Assembly (NCBI GenBank): GCA_964557005.1 | Contig: CAZKYI010000004.1 | Coordinates: forward strand, 62,001-126,000 | Direction: 5' to 3' | Source: JBECKS01 sp964557005 | Lineage (GTDB): Bacteria > Pseudomonadota > Gammaproteobacteria > Pseudomonadales > JBECKS01 | DNA: 64,000 bases | In this document: positions 36,399 to 45,433 of the stretch, piece by piece | How the letters are laid out: each line of letters begins with the position of its first letter | How positions within the stretch are numbered: the stretch's first letter is position 1 | The notes under the pieces: model-generated | What the model saw: only the letters and a program-made list of their open reading frames with translations | Databases searched by the model: none | Told to the model about the DNA's origin: nothing | Translations under genes and position numbers: made by a program

Positions 36399-39300
36399 CT
36401 AATAAGCCAAATTCGGTGCAAGCCAGCGTTCAGCCTGTTCCATACTCATGCCTTTGCGTTTGGCGTAATCTTCAAGCTGATCCTGATTGATTTTACCCAC
36501 GCCAAAGTAGGTGGAATCGGCATGTGAAAAATACAAACCACTCACCGAAGCCGCAGGCCACATGGCGAAATGTTCGGTAATGCTCACACCAATGCGTTTT
36601 TCAGCATCGAGCAAGCGAAACAGTGTGCCTTTTTCGGTGTGATCGGGGCAGGCAGGATAACCCGCAGCAGGGCGTATGCCCTGATATTTTTCTTTAATCA
36701 GTGCTTCGTTATCGAGCGTTTCATGGCTGGCATAGCCCCAGAATTCCTTACGCACTCGCTGGTGCATATGTTCTGCAAAAGCTTCTGCCAAACGATCGGC
36801 CAATGCCTTGACCATAATCGCACTGTAGTCGTCATTTTTTTGTTTGAAGGTTTGCGCATATTCTTCAGCGCCGATGCCTGTTGTTACCACAAAAGCGCCC
36901 AAATAATCTTCACCTTCGGGCGCAATAAAATCAGACAACGCATAGTTTGGTTTTCCACTGACATGCTCGGTTTGCTGACGTAAAAAATGAAAGGTATCCA
37001 ATGGCTTTTCTTTGTTTTCATCTTCGTAAATTACGACATCATCACCCGTTGCATTGGCAGGCCAGAAGGCAATCACTGCGCGTGCTTTTAAAATTTTGTT
37101 TTCAATCATGTGCTTGAGCATGGTTTGCGCATCATTAAATAAATTCCGTGCTGCTTCGCCTACCACTTCATCTTCAAGAATTTTTGGATATTTCCCCGCC
37201 AAACTCCACGAAATAAAAAACGGTGTCCAGTCGATATAAGCGAGCAGGGCATTCAAATCATAATCATCGAAAACTTTGGTGCCGATAAATGCAGGCTTAT
37301 AGCGAGGTGAATTAAGCCAATCAATCGGTGCTTTTAACTGGCGAATTTTTTCAAGCGAGAGTATTTTTCCTTTTGGTTTTCTATTGGCATTTCGTTCTCG
37401 CACTTTTTCATATTCGCTTTTGGTTTCTGCAATAAATTCAGCTTTGGCGGTGTCGCTTAACAATTTGCTCGCTACGCCGACACTGCGCGACGCATCGGCC
37501 ACATAGATAACAGCATCGTTATGGTAAGCAGGTTCAATTTTTACCGCAGTGTGTGCCTTGGAAGTGGTAGCGCCACCAATCAAAAGGGGTAATTGAAAAT
37601 CCAGCCGTTGCATTTCTTTGGCAACATGCACCATTTCATCAAGCGATGGGGTGATTAAACCGCTTAACCCGATAATATCAACTTGATGCGCTTTGGCTTC
37701 TGCAAGAATTTTTTCGCATGGCACCATCACGCCCAAATCAATCACTTCGTAGTTATTGCACTGCAACACCACACCAACAATATTTTTACCAATATCGTGT
37801 ACGTCACCTTTTACGGTGGCGAGCAAAATTTTTCCCTTGGCTTCAACATGACCGGATTTTTCAGCCTCAATAAACGGCATTAAATAGGCCACTGCCTGTT
37901 TCATCACACGCGCACTTTTAACGACTTGCGGTAAAAACATTTTTCCGGAACCGAATAAATCGCCCACCACATTCATGCCGTCCATCAGCGCGCCTTCAAT
38001 TACATCAAGCGGTTTTTTGGCTTGTTGTCGAGCTTCTTCGGTATCCGCTTCTATATAAGTGGTAATGCCTTTAACAAGAGAATGCTCAAGACGTTTGACT
38101 ACAGGCAGCTTGCGCCATTCATCGTCTTCTTTTTTCGCTTCTTTTTCATCTCCACGAAAAGTTTCGGCAAGCGTGGTGAGAATTTCGGTCGGGCTTTCGC
38201 CAGAGGTAGCAGGGCGATTGAGAATCACATCTTCAACTGCTTTTTTCAGTTGTGGATTGATTTGTTCGTAAACTTCAAGCTGACCTGCATTGACGATGCC
38301 CATGCTCAGTCCCGCCTGAATGGCGTGATATAAAAACACTGCATGTATGGCTTCGCGCACGGGATTATTACCGCGAAACGAAAACGACACATTACTCACA
38401 CCACCGGAGCTGAGCGCGTAGGGCAGTTCTTTTTTGATGTAGGCGCAGGCGTTAATGAAATCGACGGCGTAGTTGTTATGCTCATCGATACCTGTTGCCA
38501 CTGCAAAAATATTGGCATCAAAAATAATATCCTGTGGTGGAAAACCCACTTTATTCACCAGAATATCGTAAGAGCGTTTGCAGATTTCTTTTTTACGCGC
38601 TTCGGTATCGGCTTGTCCTGTTTCATCAAAGGCCATCACCACCACCGCAGCACCATAGGCCATGCAATCTTTGGCACGCGCAATAAATTCCGCTTCACCT
38701 TCTTTCAGGCTGATGGAATTCACAATCGATTTACCCTGAATACAACGCAAGCCTGCTTCGATGATTTCCCACTTCGAGGAATCCACCATAATCGGCACCT
38801 TGCTGATGTCGGGTTCCGAAGCCACCAGATTCAAAAATTTCACCATCGCAGCTAAGGAATCAAGCATGCCTTCGTCCATGTTGATGTCGATGACTTGTGC
38901 GCCTGCTTCCACTTGTTCGCGTGCAATCTCCAGAGCGGTGTTGAAATCTTCTTCTACAATCAAACGCTTGAATTTGGCTGAACCTGTGACGTTGGTTCTT
39001 TCACCCACATTCACAAACAAACTGTTGCGTGTGATGGTAAATGGCTCCAGACCACTTAAGCGGCAAGCAGGTTCAATGTCAGGAATGCTGCGCGGTTTTT
39101 GTTGCTTCGCTGCTTGTGCAAACAAACGAATATGTTCAGGGCTGGTACCACAACAACCGCCAAGAATGTTCACCAGTCCACTGTGCATAAATTCATTCAC
39201 CACCGAACACATTTCTTCGGGTGTTTCATCATATTCACCGAATTCGTTGGGCAAGCCTGCATTCGGGTGTGCACTCACATACACATTGGCGATTTTGGAA

Positions 39301-40097
39301 AGTGTTTCTACGTAAGGGCGTAACTCTGCGGCACCGAGTGCGCAGTTCAAACCAATCGACAGTGGTTTGGCATGTGCCACCGAATTCCAGAATGCTTCTG
39401 TGGTTTGTCCACTCAGCACACGGCCACTGGCATCGGTAATGGTGCCAGAAATCATCAAAGGCAAATCAAGCTGTTCCCGCTCGCAGTATTTAATGAAGGC
39501 ATAAATGGCGGCCTTGGCGTTGAGCGTATCGAATACGGTTTCAATCAAAATAATATCGGCACCGCCTTCGAGCAAACCTTCCAGCGCTTCGGTGTAATAG
39601 GCTTCCAGTTCGCCAAAGGTAATGTTGCGTGCGCCAGGATCATTCACATCGGGCGAAAGTGTAGCGGTGCGCGAAGTGGGGCCTAATACGCCCGCGACAA
39701 AACGCGGTTTGTCAGGATTAAGTTGCGTGAATTCATCACATACTTCTTTGGCAATGCGTGCGGCTTGCACGTTGAATTCTCTCGCCAGATGCGCCATATC
39801 GTAATCAGCCAGTGATACACGATTGGAATTGAAGGTGTTGGTTTCGATGATGTCTGCACCCGCTTCAAGGTAGGCGCGATGAATGCCCTGAATGATTTCG
39901 GGCTGGGTGAGCGAAAGCAAATCATTGTTACCCGCCAGATCAGTATGGAAATCAGCAAAGCGTTTTCCGCGAAAATCAGCTTCTTGCAGCTTGTATTGTT
40001 GAATCATGGTGCCCATTGCGCCATCAAGAATAAGCACACGCTCTGTAAGGATTTTCTGCAACAAGATTTTGGTAGGGGAAGCGGGTATTTGTAGCAC
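36399..40097 (-). CDS. metH: Cobalamin-dependent methionine synthase MetH
   Basis: A 1232-residue cytoplasmic enzyme transferring a methyl group from methyltetrahydrofolate to homocysteine. The four domains are visible in order. The homocysteine/zinc domain (residues about 15-330) has GLNCALG and GGCCGTSPEHI. The pterin-binding domain has GERTNVTGS near 365. The B12 domain (about 650-890) has DVHDIGKNIVGVVL. The AdoMet reactivation domain has RPAAGYPACPDHTEK near 1150. The start is GTG with AGGA 7 bases upstream. No B12 riboswitch was seen in the 150 bases before it. Confidence 0.97.
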   Translation of the reverse strand: MLQIPASPTKILLQKILTERVLILDGAMGTMIQQYKLQEADFRGKRFADFHTDLAGNNDLLSLTQPEIIQGIHRAYLEAGADIIETNTFNSNRVSLADYDMAHLAREFNVQAARIAKEVCDEFTQLNPDKPRFVAGVLGPTSRTATLSPDVNDPGARNITFGELEAYYTEALEGLLEGGADIILIETVFDTLNAKAAIYAFIKYCEREQLDLPLMISGTITDASGRVLSGQTTEAFWNSVAHAKPLSIGLNCALGAAELRPYVETLSKIANVYVSAHPNAGLPNEFGEYDETPEEMCSVVNEFMHSGLVNILGGCCGTSPEHIRLFAQAAKQQKPRSIPDIEPACRLSGLEPFTITRNSLFVNVGERTNVTGSAKFKRLIVEEDFNTALEIAREQVEAGAQVIDINMDEGMLDSLAAMVKFLNLVASEPDISKVPIMVDSSKWEIIEAGLRCIQGKSIVNSISLKEGEAEFIARAKDCMAYGAAVVVMAFDETGQADTEARKKEICKRSYDILVNKVGFPPQDIIFDANIFAVATGIDEHNNYAVDFINACAYIKKELPYALSSGGVSNVSFSFRGNNPVREAIHAVFLYHAIQAGLSMGIVNAGQLEVYEQINPQLKKAVEDVILNRPATSGESPTEILTTLAETFRGDEKEAKKEDDEWRKLPVVKRLEHSLVKGITTYIEADTEEARQQAKKPLDVIEGALMDGMNVVGDLFGSGKMFLPQVVKSARVMKQAVAYLMPFIEAEKSGHVEAKGKILLATVKGDVHDIGKNIVGVVLQCNNYEVIDLGVMVPCEKILAEAKAHQVDIIGLSGLITPSLDEMVHVAKEMQRLDFQLPLLIGGATTSKAHTAVKIEPAYHNDAVIYVADASRSVGVASKLLSDTAKAEFIAETKSEYEKVRERNANRKPKGKILSLEKIRQLKAPIDWLNSPRYKPAFIGTKVFDDYDLNALLAYIDWTPFFISWSLAGKYPKILEDEVVGEAARNLFNDAQTMLKHMIENKILKARAVIAFWPANATGDDVVIYEDENKEKPLDTFHFLRQQTEHVSGKPNYALSDFIAPEGEDYLGAFVVTTGIGAEEYAQTFKQKNDDYSAIMVKALADRLAEAFAEHMHQRVRKEFWGYASHETLDNEALIKEKYQGIRPAAGYPACPDHTEKGTLFRLLDAEKRIGVSITEHFAMWPAASVSGLYFSHADSTYFGVGKINQDQLEDYAKRKGMSMEQAERWLAPNLAY

Positions 40098-40248
40098 GTT
40101 CGTTCCTGCTCAAGTTAAATTACGTTAAACTGGGTTCGTAAAAAGCGAATTTTAACAGAAGGGCACATGGCTCGATATTCGCAGAGCTGTTTTTTGTTCA
40201 AGTACCCTATGAAAATTTTGCACACGCTTCCACATAACAGGCACAGCC

Positions 40249-40872
40249 ATGAACGAGAAAGACGTAGATTTACAAGCCATTCTTAAAACCATCAACATCA
40301 CCGATTCTGCACAGGAATACCTGAAAGGTCTGCTCGACAAGCAGGAAGTTGCGGGCATCGGCGTGCGTATTTTTGTCGAAAAGCCAGGCACACCCTATGC
40401 CGAATGTTGCATGGCGTATTGCACGCCCGATGAAGTGATTGAAGAAGATGCCATCATCGAATTAACGTATTTTAAAGCCTACATCGAACACAGCAGCATT
40501 ACCTATCTGGAAGATGCCACCATTAACTACGCAGCGGACAGAATGGGCGGGCAACTCACTTTCAGGGCACCGAAATCGAAAGTCCCTCAACTGGGTGACA
40601 ATGCGAGTGTGGAAGAGCGCGTAAACCATGTGCTTTTTTCAGAAATTAACCCCTCACTGGCTTCGCATGGTGGGCATGTTTCACTGCTGGAATTGCTGGA
40701 AAACGATACCGTTGCGGTATTGAAATTTGGTGGCGGTTGTCAGGGTTGCTCTGCGGTGGATATGACTTTAAAACAGGGCGTAGAAAAAACCCTGATTGAG
40801 CGTGTCCCCGAGATTGTTGCTGTTAGGGATTTAACCGATCACTCTGATAGCGAAAACGCCTATTTTAAATAG
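40249..40872 (+). CDS. nfuA: NfuA, Fe-S cluster biogenesis protein
   Basis: A 207-residue Fe-S carrier. The N-terminal part (residues about 10-105) resembles an A-type scaffold, with the ECCMAYC segment. The C-terminal Nfu domain holds the cluster cysteines in GGGCQGCSAVDM near residue 160. It delivers [4Fe-4S] clusters to client enzymes. It is divergent from metH, and its 3' end overlaps the convergent P-ATPase gene by 8 bases within a shared terminator. Confidence 0.94.
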   Translation: MNEKDVDLQAILKTINITDSAQEYLKGLLDKQEVAGIGVRIFVEKPGTPYAECCMAYCTPDEVIEEDAIIELTYFKAYIEHSSITYLEDATINYAADRMGGQLTFRAPKSKVPQLGDNASVEERVNHVLFSEINPSLASHGGHVSLLELLENDTVAVLKFGGGCQGCSAVDMTLKQGVEKTLIERVPEIVAVRDLTDHSDSENAYFK

Positions 40873-40882
40873 GCGTTTTTTT
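40853..40882. terminator. Bidirectional terminator overlapping nfuA and P-ATPase stop codons
   Basis: AAAACGCCTATTT (40853-40865) and AAATAGGCGTTTT (40867-40879) are exact inverted complements around one base, followed by more T. The A run before and T run after allow termination in both directions. Both gene ends lie inside the stem. Confidence 0.85.
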
Positions 40883-43249
40883 ATCGAGATTCACTGAACG
40901 CAGTCTGAGTGAATTTGCGATAACCGACACAGAACTCAGGCTCATCGCGATGCTGGCAAGCATCGGGCTTAACAAAATGCCAAAGAAGGGATAGAGCACT
41001 CCCGCAGCGACAGGCACACCGAGTGTGTTATAGCCAAACGCAAAGAACAGATTCTGTCGGATGTTACTCATTGTTGCCTTGCTCAGTGTGTGGGCGCGTA
41101 CAATTCCCGACAAATCGCCTTGCACCAAAGTCACTCCCGCACTTTCAATGGCAACATCAGTGCCTGTACCCATTGCAATACCAATGTCGGCTTGTGCAAG
41201 TGCAGGCGCGTCGTTGATTCCATCTCCGGCCATCGCTACACATTTTCCGTTTTGCTGAAACTTGCGAATAATTTCGCCTTTTTGATGGGGAAGTACATCA
41301 GCTTCCACTCTATCGATGCCAAGTTCTTTTGCCACCACCTGTGCGGTATTTTGGTTGTCGCCTGTGAGCATCACCACTTCAATACCTTGTTCGTGGAAAT
41401 ATTGAATCGCAGGTTTTGCGGAGGCTTTGATGGGGTCTTTCACCGTAATCACGCCAGCCGCCAAATCATCAATCGCCACCAGCACCGCACCATGACCCTG
41501 CATTTGAAGCGTTTGCGCGATTTGCGAAAGTTCGCTGGCATCAATGTGATTTTCCTCCATCAGGCGTTTGTTACCGACGCGCACGGTGTGGCCTGAAATT
41601 TTTCCGCTGACACCCATGCCATTGGTGAAAACAAAATCTTCCACATTCATAATCTGCGCACCTCGTTCTCTTGCACCGGAAACAATGGCTTCCGCCAAAG
41701 GGTGCTCACTCAAATTCTCAAGCGAGGCGGCAAGCGAAAGCAGTTCAGATTCATTAAATCCACTGAGCACTTTCACTTCAGACAGTGTGGGTTTTCCAAG
41801 CGTCAGCGTTCCGGTTTTATCAATCATCAGCGTGGTGATTTTTTCAAGGCTTTCGAGCGCCTCGGCATTTTTAATCAACACACCGTGTGTAGCACCTTTG
41901 CCTGTGCCGACCATGATGGACATGGGTGTTGCAAGACCAAGTGCACACGGGCACGCAATAATTAACACCGCAACTGCGTTGATGAGTGCGTAAGTAAGTT
42001 TGGGTTCAGGCCCGAAAAAATACCAAACCAATGCCGTAACCACAGCAACACCTATGACCAGCGGTACAAAGTAGGACGACACGGTATCCGCCAGTTTTTG
42101 AATCGGTGCGCGACTTCTTTGCGCTTGTGACACCATGTGAATAATTTGTGAAAGCAGCGTGTCTTTGCCCACCTTGGTGACCTTCATCACAAAAGCTCCT
42201 GTAGTATTGACGGTAGCGCCTGTCACGTTGTCACCCGTTTGTTTTTCAACAGGAATGGGCTCACCCGAAATCATTGATTCATCAATGACTGATCTTCCTT
42301 CCGTGATTTCGCCATCGCTTGGGATTTTTTCGCCCGGGCGAACGCGCAATAAATCAGCGAGGCGAATGCTATCAATCGAAATATCTTCTTCTGTGCCATC
42401 GGCGTTGATGCGTCTTGCAGTTTTGGCGGCAAGCCCCAGTAGCGCACGAATCGCATTGCCAGTTTGGCTTCTTGCACGCAGCTCAAGTACCTGACCCAAA
42501 AGCACGAGTGCGGTAATAACGGCTGCGGCTTCATAGTAGAGCGGCACTTGTCCACCATGCACAAGCATGGTGTGTGGAAAGATCGAGGGAAAGAAAGTGG
42601 CGACCACACTGAATGCGTAGGCCATGCCGGTTCCTGTTGCAATCAGTGTGAACATGTTGAGGTTTCGGGTTTTGATGGAATACCAACCGCGCTGGAAGAA
42701 GGGATAGCCAGCCCAAAGCACCACAGGTGTGGCAAGCACAAGCTGGATTCCCGCATAGAGCCAATGCGGGAAGTGCATTTGTACAGGTTGCCCCGGAATC
42801 ATGTCTGACATTGCAAATAGCAGAAGCGGCACGGAGAGAAATGCGCTTACTTTGAAACGCTTGTTGAAATCGGTGAGTTCGGCGTTTTCGCCTTCCTCCA
42901 AAGAAATTTCTTCGGGTTCAAGCGCCATACCACACTTCGGGCAAGTACCCGGACCCACTTGCCTAACCTCAGGATCCATTGGACAGGTATGGATACGTTT
43001 ATCCCCGGTATCAATTTTGGGCGCTTCACTTTGCTTATGGACATAAGCGTGCGGGTCTGCATCAAATCGGGTTTTACACCCGGGATTGCAGAAAAAATAA
43101 TCCTTGCCTTCAAAAGTGCTCTTGCCGCCTTTGGCGGTTTCAGGATTAACCTTCATGCCGCATACAGGGTCGATTGCCTGAGTGGTTTGAGTGTCAGTGT
43201 TGTGAGTGCTACAGCAGCTATGTTCCTGATGGGGGGAGTGGTGTGTCAT
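40865..43249 (-). CDS. Heavy-metal (copper-type) P1B ATPase
   Basis: A 794-residue inner membrane cation exporter. A Cys/His-rich N-terminus (HEHSCC type) leads to a YHS module (DPVCGMKV) and a heavy-metal-binding segment (CPMDPEV...GTCPKCGMALE). Membrane helices follow, with the CPCALG ion motif that marks Cu(I)/Ag(I) pumps. DKTGT carries the phosphorylated Asp, and GDGINDAPAL is the hinge. ATG 43249 was used rather than the upstream frame start. The YHS plus HMBD arrangement replaces the usual CxxC HMA domain. Confidence 0.93.
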   Translation of the reverse strand: MTHHSPHQEHSCCSTHNTDTQTTQAIDPVCGMKVNPETAKGGKSTFEGKDYFFCNPGCKTRFDADPHAYVHKQSEAPKIDTGDKRIHTCPMDPEVRQVGPGTCPKCGMALEPEEISLEEGENAELTDFNKRFKVSAFLSVPLLLFAMSDMIPGQPVQMHFPHWLYAGIQLVLATPVVLWAGYPFFQRGWYSIKTRNLNMFTLIATGTGMAYAFSVVATFFPSIFPHTMLVHGGQVPLYYEAAAVITALVLLGQVLELRARSQTGNAIRALLGLAAKTARRINADGTEEDISIDSIRLADLLRVRPGEKIPSDGEITEGRSVIDESMISGEPIPVEKQTGDNVTGATVNTTGAFVMKVTKVGKDTLLSQIIHMVSQAQRSRAPIQKLADTVSSYFVPLVIGVAVVTALVWYFFGPEPKLTYALINAVAVLIIACPCALGLATPMSIMVGTGKGATHGVLIKNAEALESLEKITTLMIDKTGTLTLGKPTLSEVKVLSGFNESELLSLAASLENLSEHPLAEAIVSGARERGAQIMNVEDFVFTNGMGVSGKISGHTVRVGNKRLMEENHIDASELSQIAQTLQMQGHGAVLVAIDDLAAGVITVKDPIKASAKPAIQYFHEQGIEVVMLTGDNQNTAQVVAKELGIDRVEADVLPHQKGEIIRKFQQNGKCVAMAGDGINDAPALAQADIGIAMGTGTDVAIESAGVTLVQGDLSGIVRAHTLSKATMSNIRQNLFFAFGYNTLGVPVAAGVLYPFFGILLSPMLASIAMSLSSVSVIANSLRLRSVNLDKKTPI

Positions 43250-43277
43250 ATAAGTGGTACCCTGTTTGATGCACAGC

Positions 43278-43306
43278 AATATATGGACAGGTAGGTGATA
43301 AAACAA
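43278..43306 (-). promoter_or_regulatory. Candidate sigma70 promoter for the P-ATPase gene
   Basis: Read on the minus strand, TTGTTT (43306-43301) and TATATT (43283-43278) are 17 bases apart, about 28 bases before the start codon. No MerR/CueR-type palindrome with a 19-base spacer was recognised. Confidence 0.4.
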
Positions 43307-43371
43307 GCAAGGTACAGAGGTAGCACTGAGTGCCCGCAACCCTATGAGCCTCCTCATTCAAACGGACGATT

Positions 43372-43399
43372 TGTACATTTTTTAAATTATGTACATTTT
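43372..43399 (+). promoter_or_regulatory. Tandem TGTACATTTT repeats upstream of the Rieske oxygenase gene
   Basis: TGTACATTTT occurs at 43372-43381 and again at 43390-43399, offset by 18 bases. Each contains the palindrome TGTACA. The position, 40-65 bases before the oxygenase start and between two divergent genes, suits an operator, perhaps for the TetR protein encoded downstream. Binding is inferred. Confidence 0.45.
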
Positions 43400-43437
43400 G
43401 GTCAGTATTACCGAAGCACCTGAAAGGAGAGAACACA

Positions 43438-44673
43438 ATGAGAATCAGAAACGTAGAAAACAAGGCATTTATGGCCCAGTTTATTGGTCGTTTGTTTATT
43501 CATAACTTTTTCAAGGATTCGCAGCACTTTCTGCCCAAATCCAACTATGAGAAACGCCACGGTAAATTTCCGCGCTATTTCGATGGCTGGTATCTGTTTG
43601 TGCCGTCCCGCGATTTGGCCAAAGATGAAATCGTTCATAAAAAACTCAATGGCATTGATCTGGTCGCCTATCGTAACAAGGCAGGCAAAGCCGTGATTCA
43701 TTCCAATCGCTGTCCGCACATGGATGGCTTGTTTAGTGGTGGTCTGGGCAGGGTGGTGGATGGCAACATCCAGTGTGGCTACCACAAATATCAATATGAC
43801 AATGGCAAACCACAAAGTGGGCCGAAAGAATTTCGTAATGATCCCGCCAATTGCATTCCCTTGTATCCCGTTGTTGAAGTCAATGATTTGATTTTTTTCT
43901 GGTTTGATGCCAAGGCACCGCAAGGCATAGGTGAACCAAAATGGCAACTGGATTTACCCGATGTCAGTCATCTGCCTCGACAAGGTTTTGCGCGTTCCAT
44001 TACGCCAACACACATGGCACCCTTGCATGAAAACATTGTTGATGACCAACACTTTATGTTGTTACACGAAGCCGAAAAATACCGTTCAACACCGCAGGCT
44101 TATTACGAGAAACACCGTTTCAAAACCAAAAACACCATGACAGTGGACATTCCTTCCAAAATCGGGCCCTTTAAATTGCCGGTTAAAGATAACAAGCTTG
44201 AGATGGTGATGGATTCTGAATTTCATGGACTGGGTATTCATATCAATACCGTCAATGTGCGCGGTTTTGAAGCCACGGTGATTCACTGCACCACGCCGAT
44301 TGAAGATGAAGTGACCGAATGGACATTGTGTATTTACATGCCCGAACGCAGTTGGAAAGATTTCAGGTTTGATACCAAACATATTTTTAATATGGTTTAT
44401 CCTTGGGGCATGGTCGCGCAAACCTATCGTTTGCACACACAGGACAGACGCGTGTTTTTTGAAGCAGCGGAATATAATTTTTATGACGATGTTCCCAAGG
44501 GTTTTGAAAAGGTCAATATGTTCCGTCGCTGGATACAGGAGGAGCTACTCGGTGAAGAACGTCCCATGCGCGAGAATTCCATTCCAACGACATTTGTTGC
44601 AGAAAACGACATCAAACGTCAACAGGAAAAAAATAGTAACAAGGTAAGGCGTAAGAAAGAAAAAGCTGCTTAA
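43438..44673 (+). CDS. Rieske non-heme iron oxygenase, steroid-oxygenase (KshA/cholesterol 7-desaturase)-like
   Basis: 411 residues. The Rieske [2Fe-2S] ligands are Cys92, His94, Cys113 and His116. The mononuclear iron site lies at Asp202, His205 and His210 in the DDQHFMLLH stretch. The N-terminal FPRYFDGWYLFVPSRDL and the C-terminal layout resemble 3-ketosteroid 9-alpha-hydroxylase and sterol desaturases more than aromatic dioxygenases. It needs a separate reductase, not seen nearby. The AAAGGAGAG ribosome site is strong. The next gene is a TetR regulator, possibly controlling it. The steroid substrate is inference. Confidence 0.88.
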   Translation: MRIRNVENKAFMAQFIGRLFIHNFFKDSQHFLPKSNYEKRHGKFPRYFDGWYLFVPSRDLAKDEIVHKKLNGIDLVAYRNKAGKAVIHSNRCPHMDGLFSGGLGRVVDGNIQCGYHKYQYDNGKPQSGPKEFRNDPANCIPLYPVVEVNDLIFFWFDAKAPQGIGEPKWQLDLPDVSHLPRQGFARSITPTHMAPLHENIVDDQHFMLLHEAEKYRSTPQAYYEKHRFKTKNTMTVDIPSKIGPFKLPVKDNKLEMVMDSEFHGLGIHINTVNVRGFEATVIHCTTPIEDEVTEWTLCIYMPERSWKDFRFDTKHIFNMVYPWGMVAQTYRLHTQDRRVFFEAAEYNFYDDVPKGFEKVNMFRRWIQEELLGEERPMRENSIPTTFVAENDIKRQQEKNSNKVRRKKEKAA

Positions 44674-44685
44674 GCAGCTTTTTTT
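44661..44685 (+). terminator. Terminator overlapping the Rieske gene stop
   Basis: AAAAGCTGCTT (44661-44671) and AAGCAGCTTTT (44672-44682) form a perfect stem followed by T residues. The oxygenase TAA stop is at its centre. Confidence 0.8.
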
Positions 44686-44696
44686 CAGGAATAATT

Positions 44697-45326
44697 ATGG
44701 CAAGAACTGCTTTAAAAAGTACCACAGTCATTGACGCTTCCGAACTTGAAAGCGGACTTCGCCCTGAGGCCATGGCCGATAAAATTATGGATGCCTGCCT
44801 GCATGTGATAGCAGAGCAGGGCATTGCTGCCTTCAAGATTATGGATGTGGTCAATCATTCAGGTATTTCACGGCAAAGTGTTTACAACCACTTTCGTAAT
44901 AAGCACGAACTGCTCAATGCCGCCATCGCCAGAGAAGTGCTGCGTATTTCCCAATTAAGCGCGGTGGAAATGAACAAGGTCGCTTCGCTGGAAGATAAAT
45001 TTGTGGCCGGTTTTTTGTGCGTCTATCAAAATTTCCCCGTTAACCCCTTGTTAAAAGAAGTAATCGATAATTACGCCGACTTTATTTCCAATGTCAATGC
45101 CAGGGATTTTTCGGTAGAAGCCTTTGGCCGTTTGTGTTTGCATCCGGTTTTCGAGCAATACCCCATGCTGGCTTCCGACATAAAAGAAATTACCGAATAT
45201 TGGTCGCGCAGTATTCTTTCCATGCTGATGCTGCCGCTTGCACAAAATACCCATCTGAAGGAAATCGAAGCCTATGTGCGCAAGCGTTTGCTGCCGGGTT
45301 TGAGGCTTGAGGCATTGGGGGCGTGA
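44697..45326 (+). CDS. TetR family transcriptional regulator
   Basis: A 209-residue repressor-type protein. The N-terminal helix-turn-helix spans residues about 28-72, with IMDACLHVIAEQGIAAFKIMDVVNHSGISRQSVYNHFRNKHELL. The C-terminal ligand-binding domain is all-helical and not of a recognisable class. It lies 23 bases after the Rieske gene, beyond a terminator, so it probably has weak read-through or its own start. The Rieske gene is the likely target. Its effector might be a steroid or aromatic compound (inferred). Confidence 0.9.
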   Translation: MARTALKSTTVIDASELESGLRPEAMADKIMDACLHVIAEQGIAAFKIMDVVNHSGISRQSVYNHFRNKHELLNAAIAREVLRISQLSAVEMNKVASLEDKFVAGFLCVYQNFPVNPLLKEVIDNYADFISNVNARDFSVEAFGRLCLHPVFEQYPMLASDIKEITEYWSRSILSMLMLPLAQNTHLKEIEAYVRKRLLPGLRLEALGA

Positions 45327-45433
45327 GGAACATGACGCAAATTTGCAAATACTGTGGATTCATCTTCAAAGACTTTCCATAAGCCTTTGATTTCAATAGC
45401 CTTGACGCTGACTCAGGCCTGATTTAAATCCTC

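Noticed and set aside
36570..39804. Several plus-strand open frames across metH
   Set aside because: They are out-of-frame shadows of the metH codons with no ribosome sites or recognisable domains.
40098..40248. Possible cobalamin or SAM riboswitch upstream of metH
   Set aside because: Only about 150 bases, with no B12-box or SAM-type helix pattern seen.
43250..43340. CueR-type operator before the copper ATPase
   Set aside because: The expected palindrome within a 19-base spacer is absent; the candidate promoter has a normal 17-base spacer.
45410..45433. Promoter TTGACG-16-TTAAAT before gspE
   Set aside because: Its start point would fall at or after the gspE ATG, leaving no leader.
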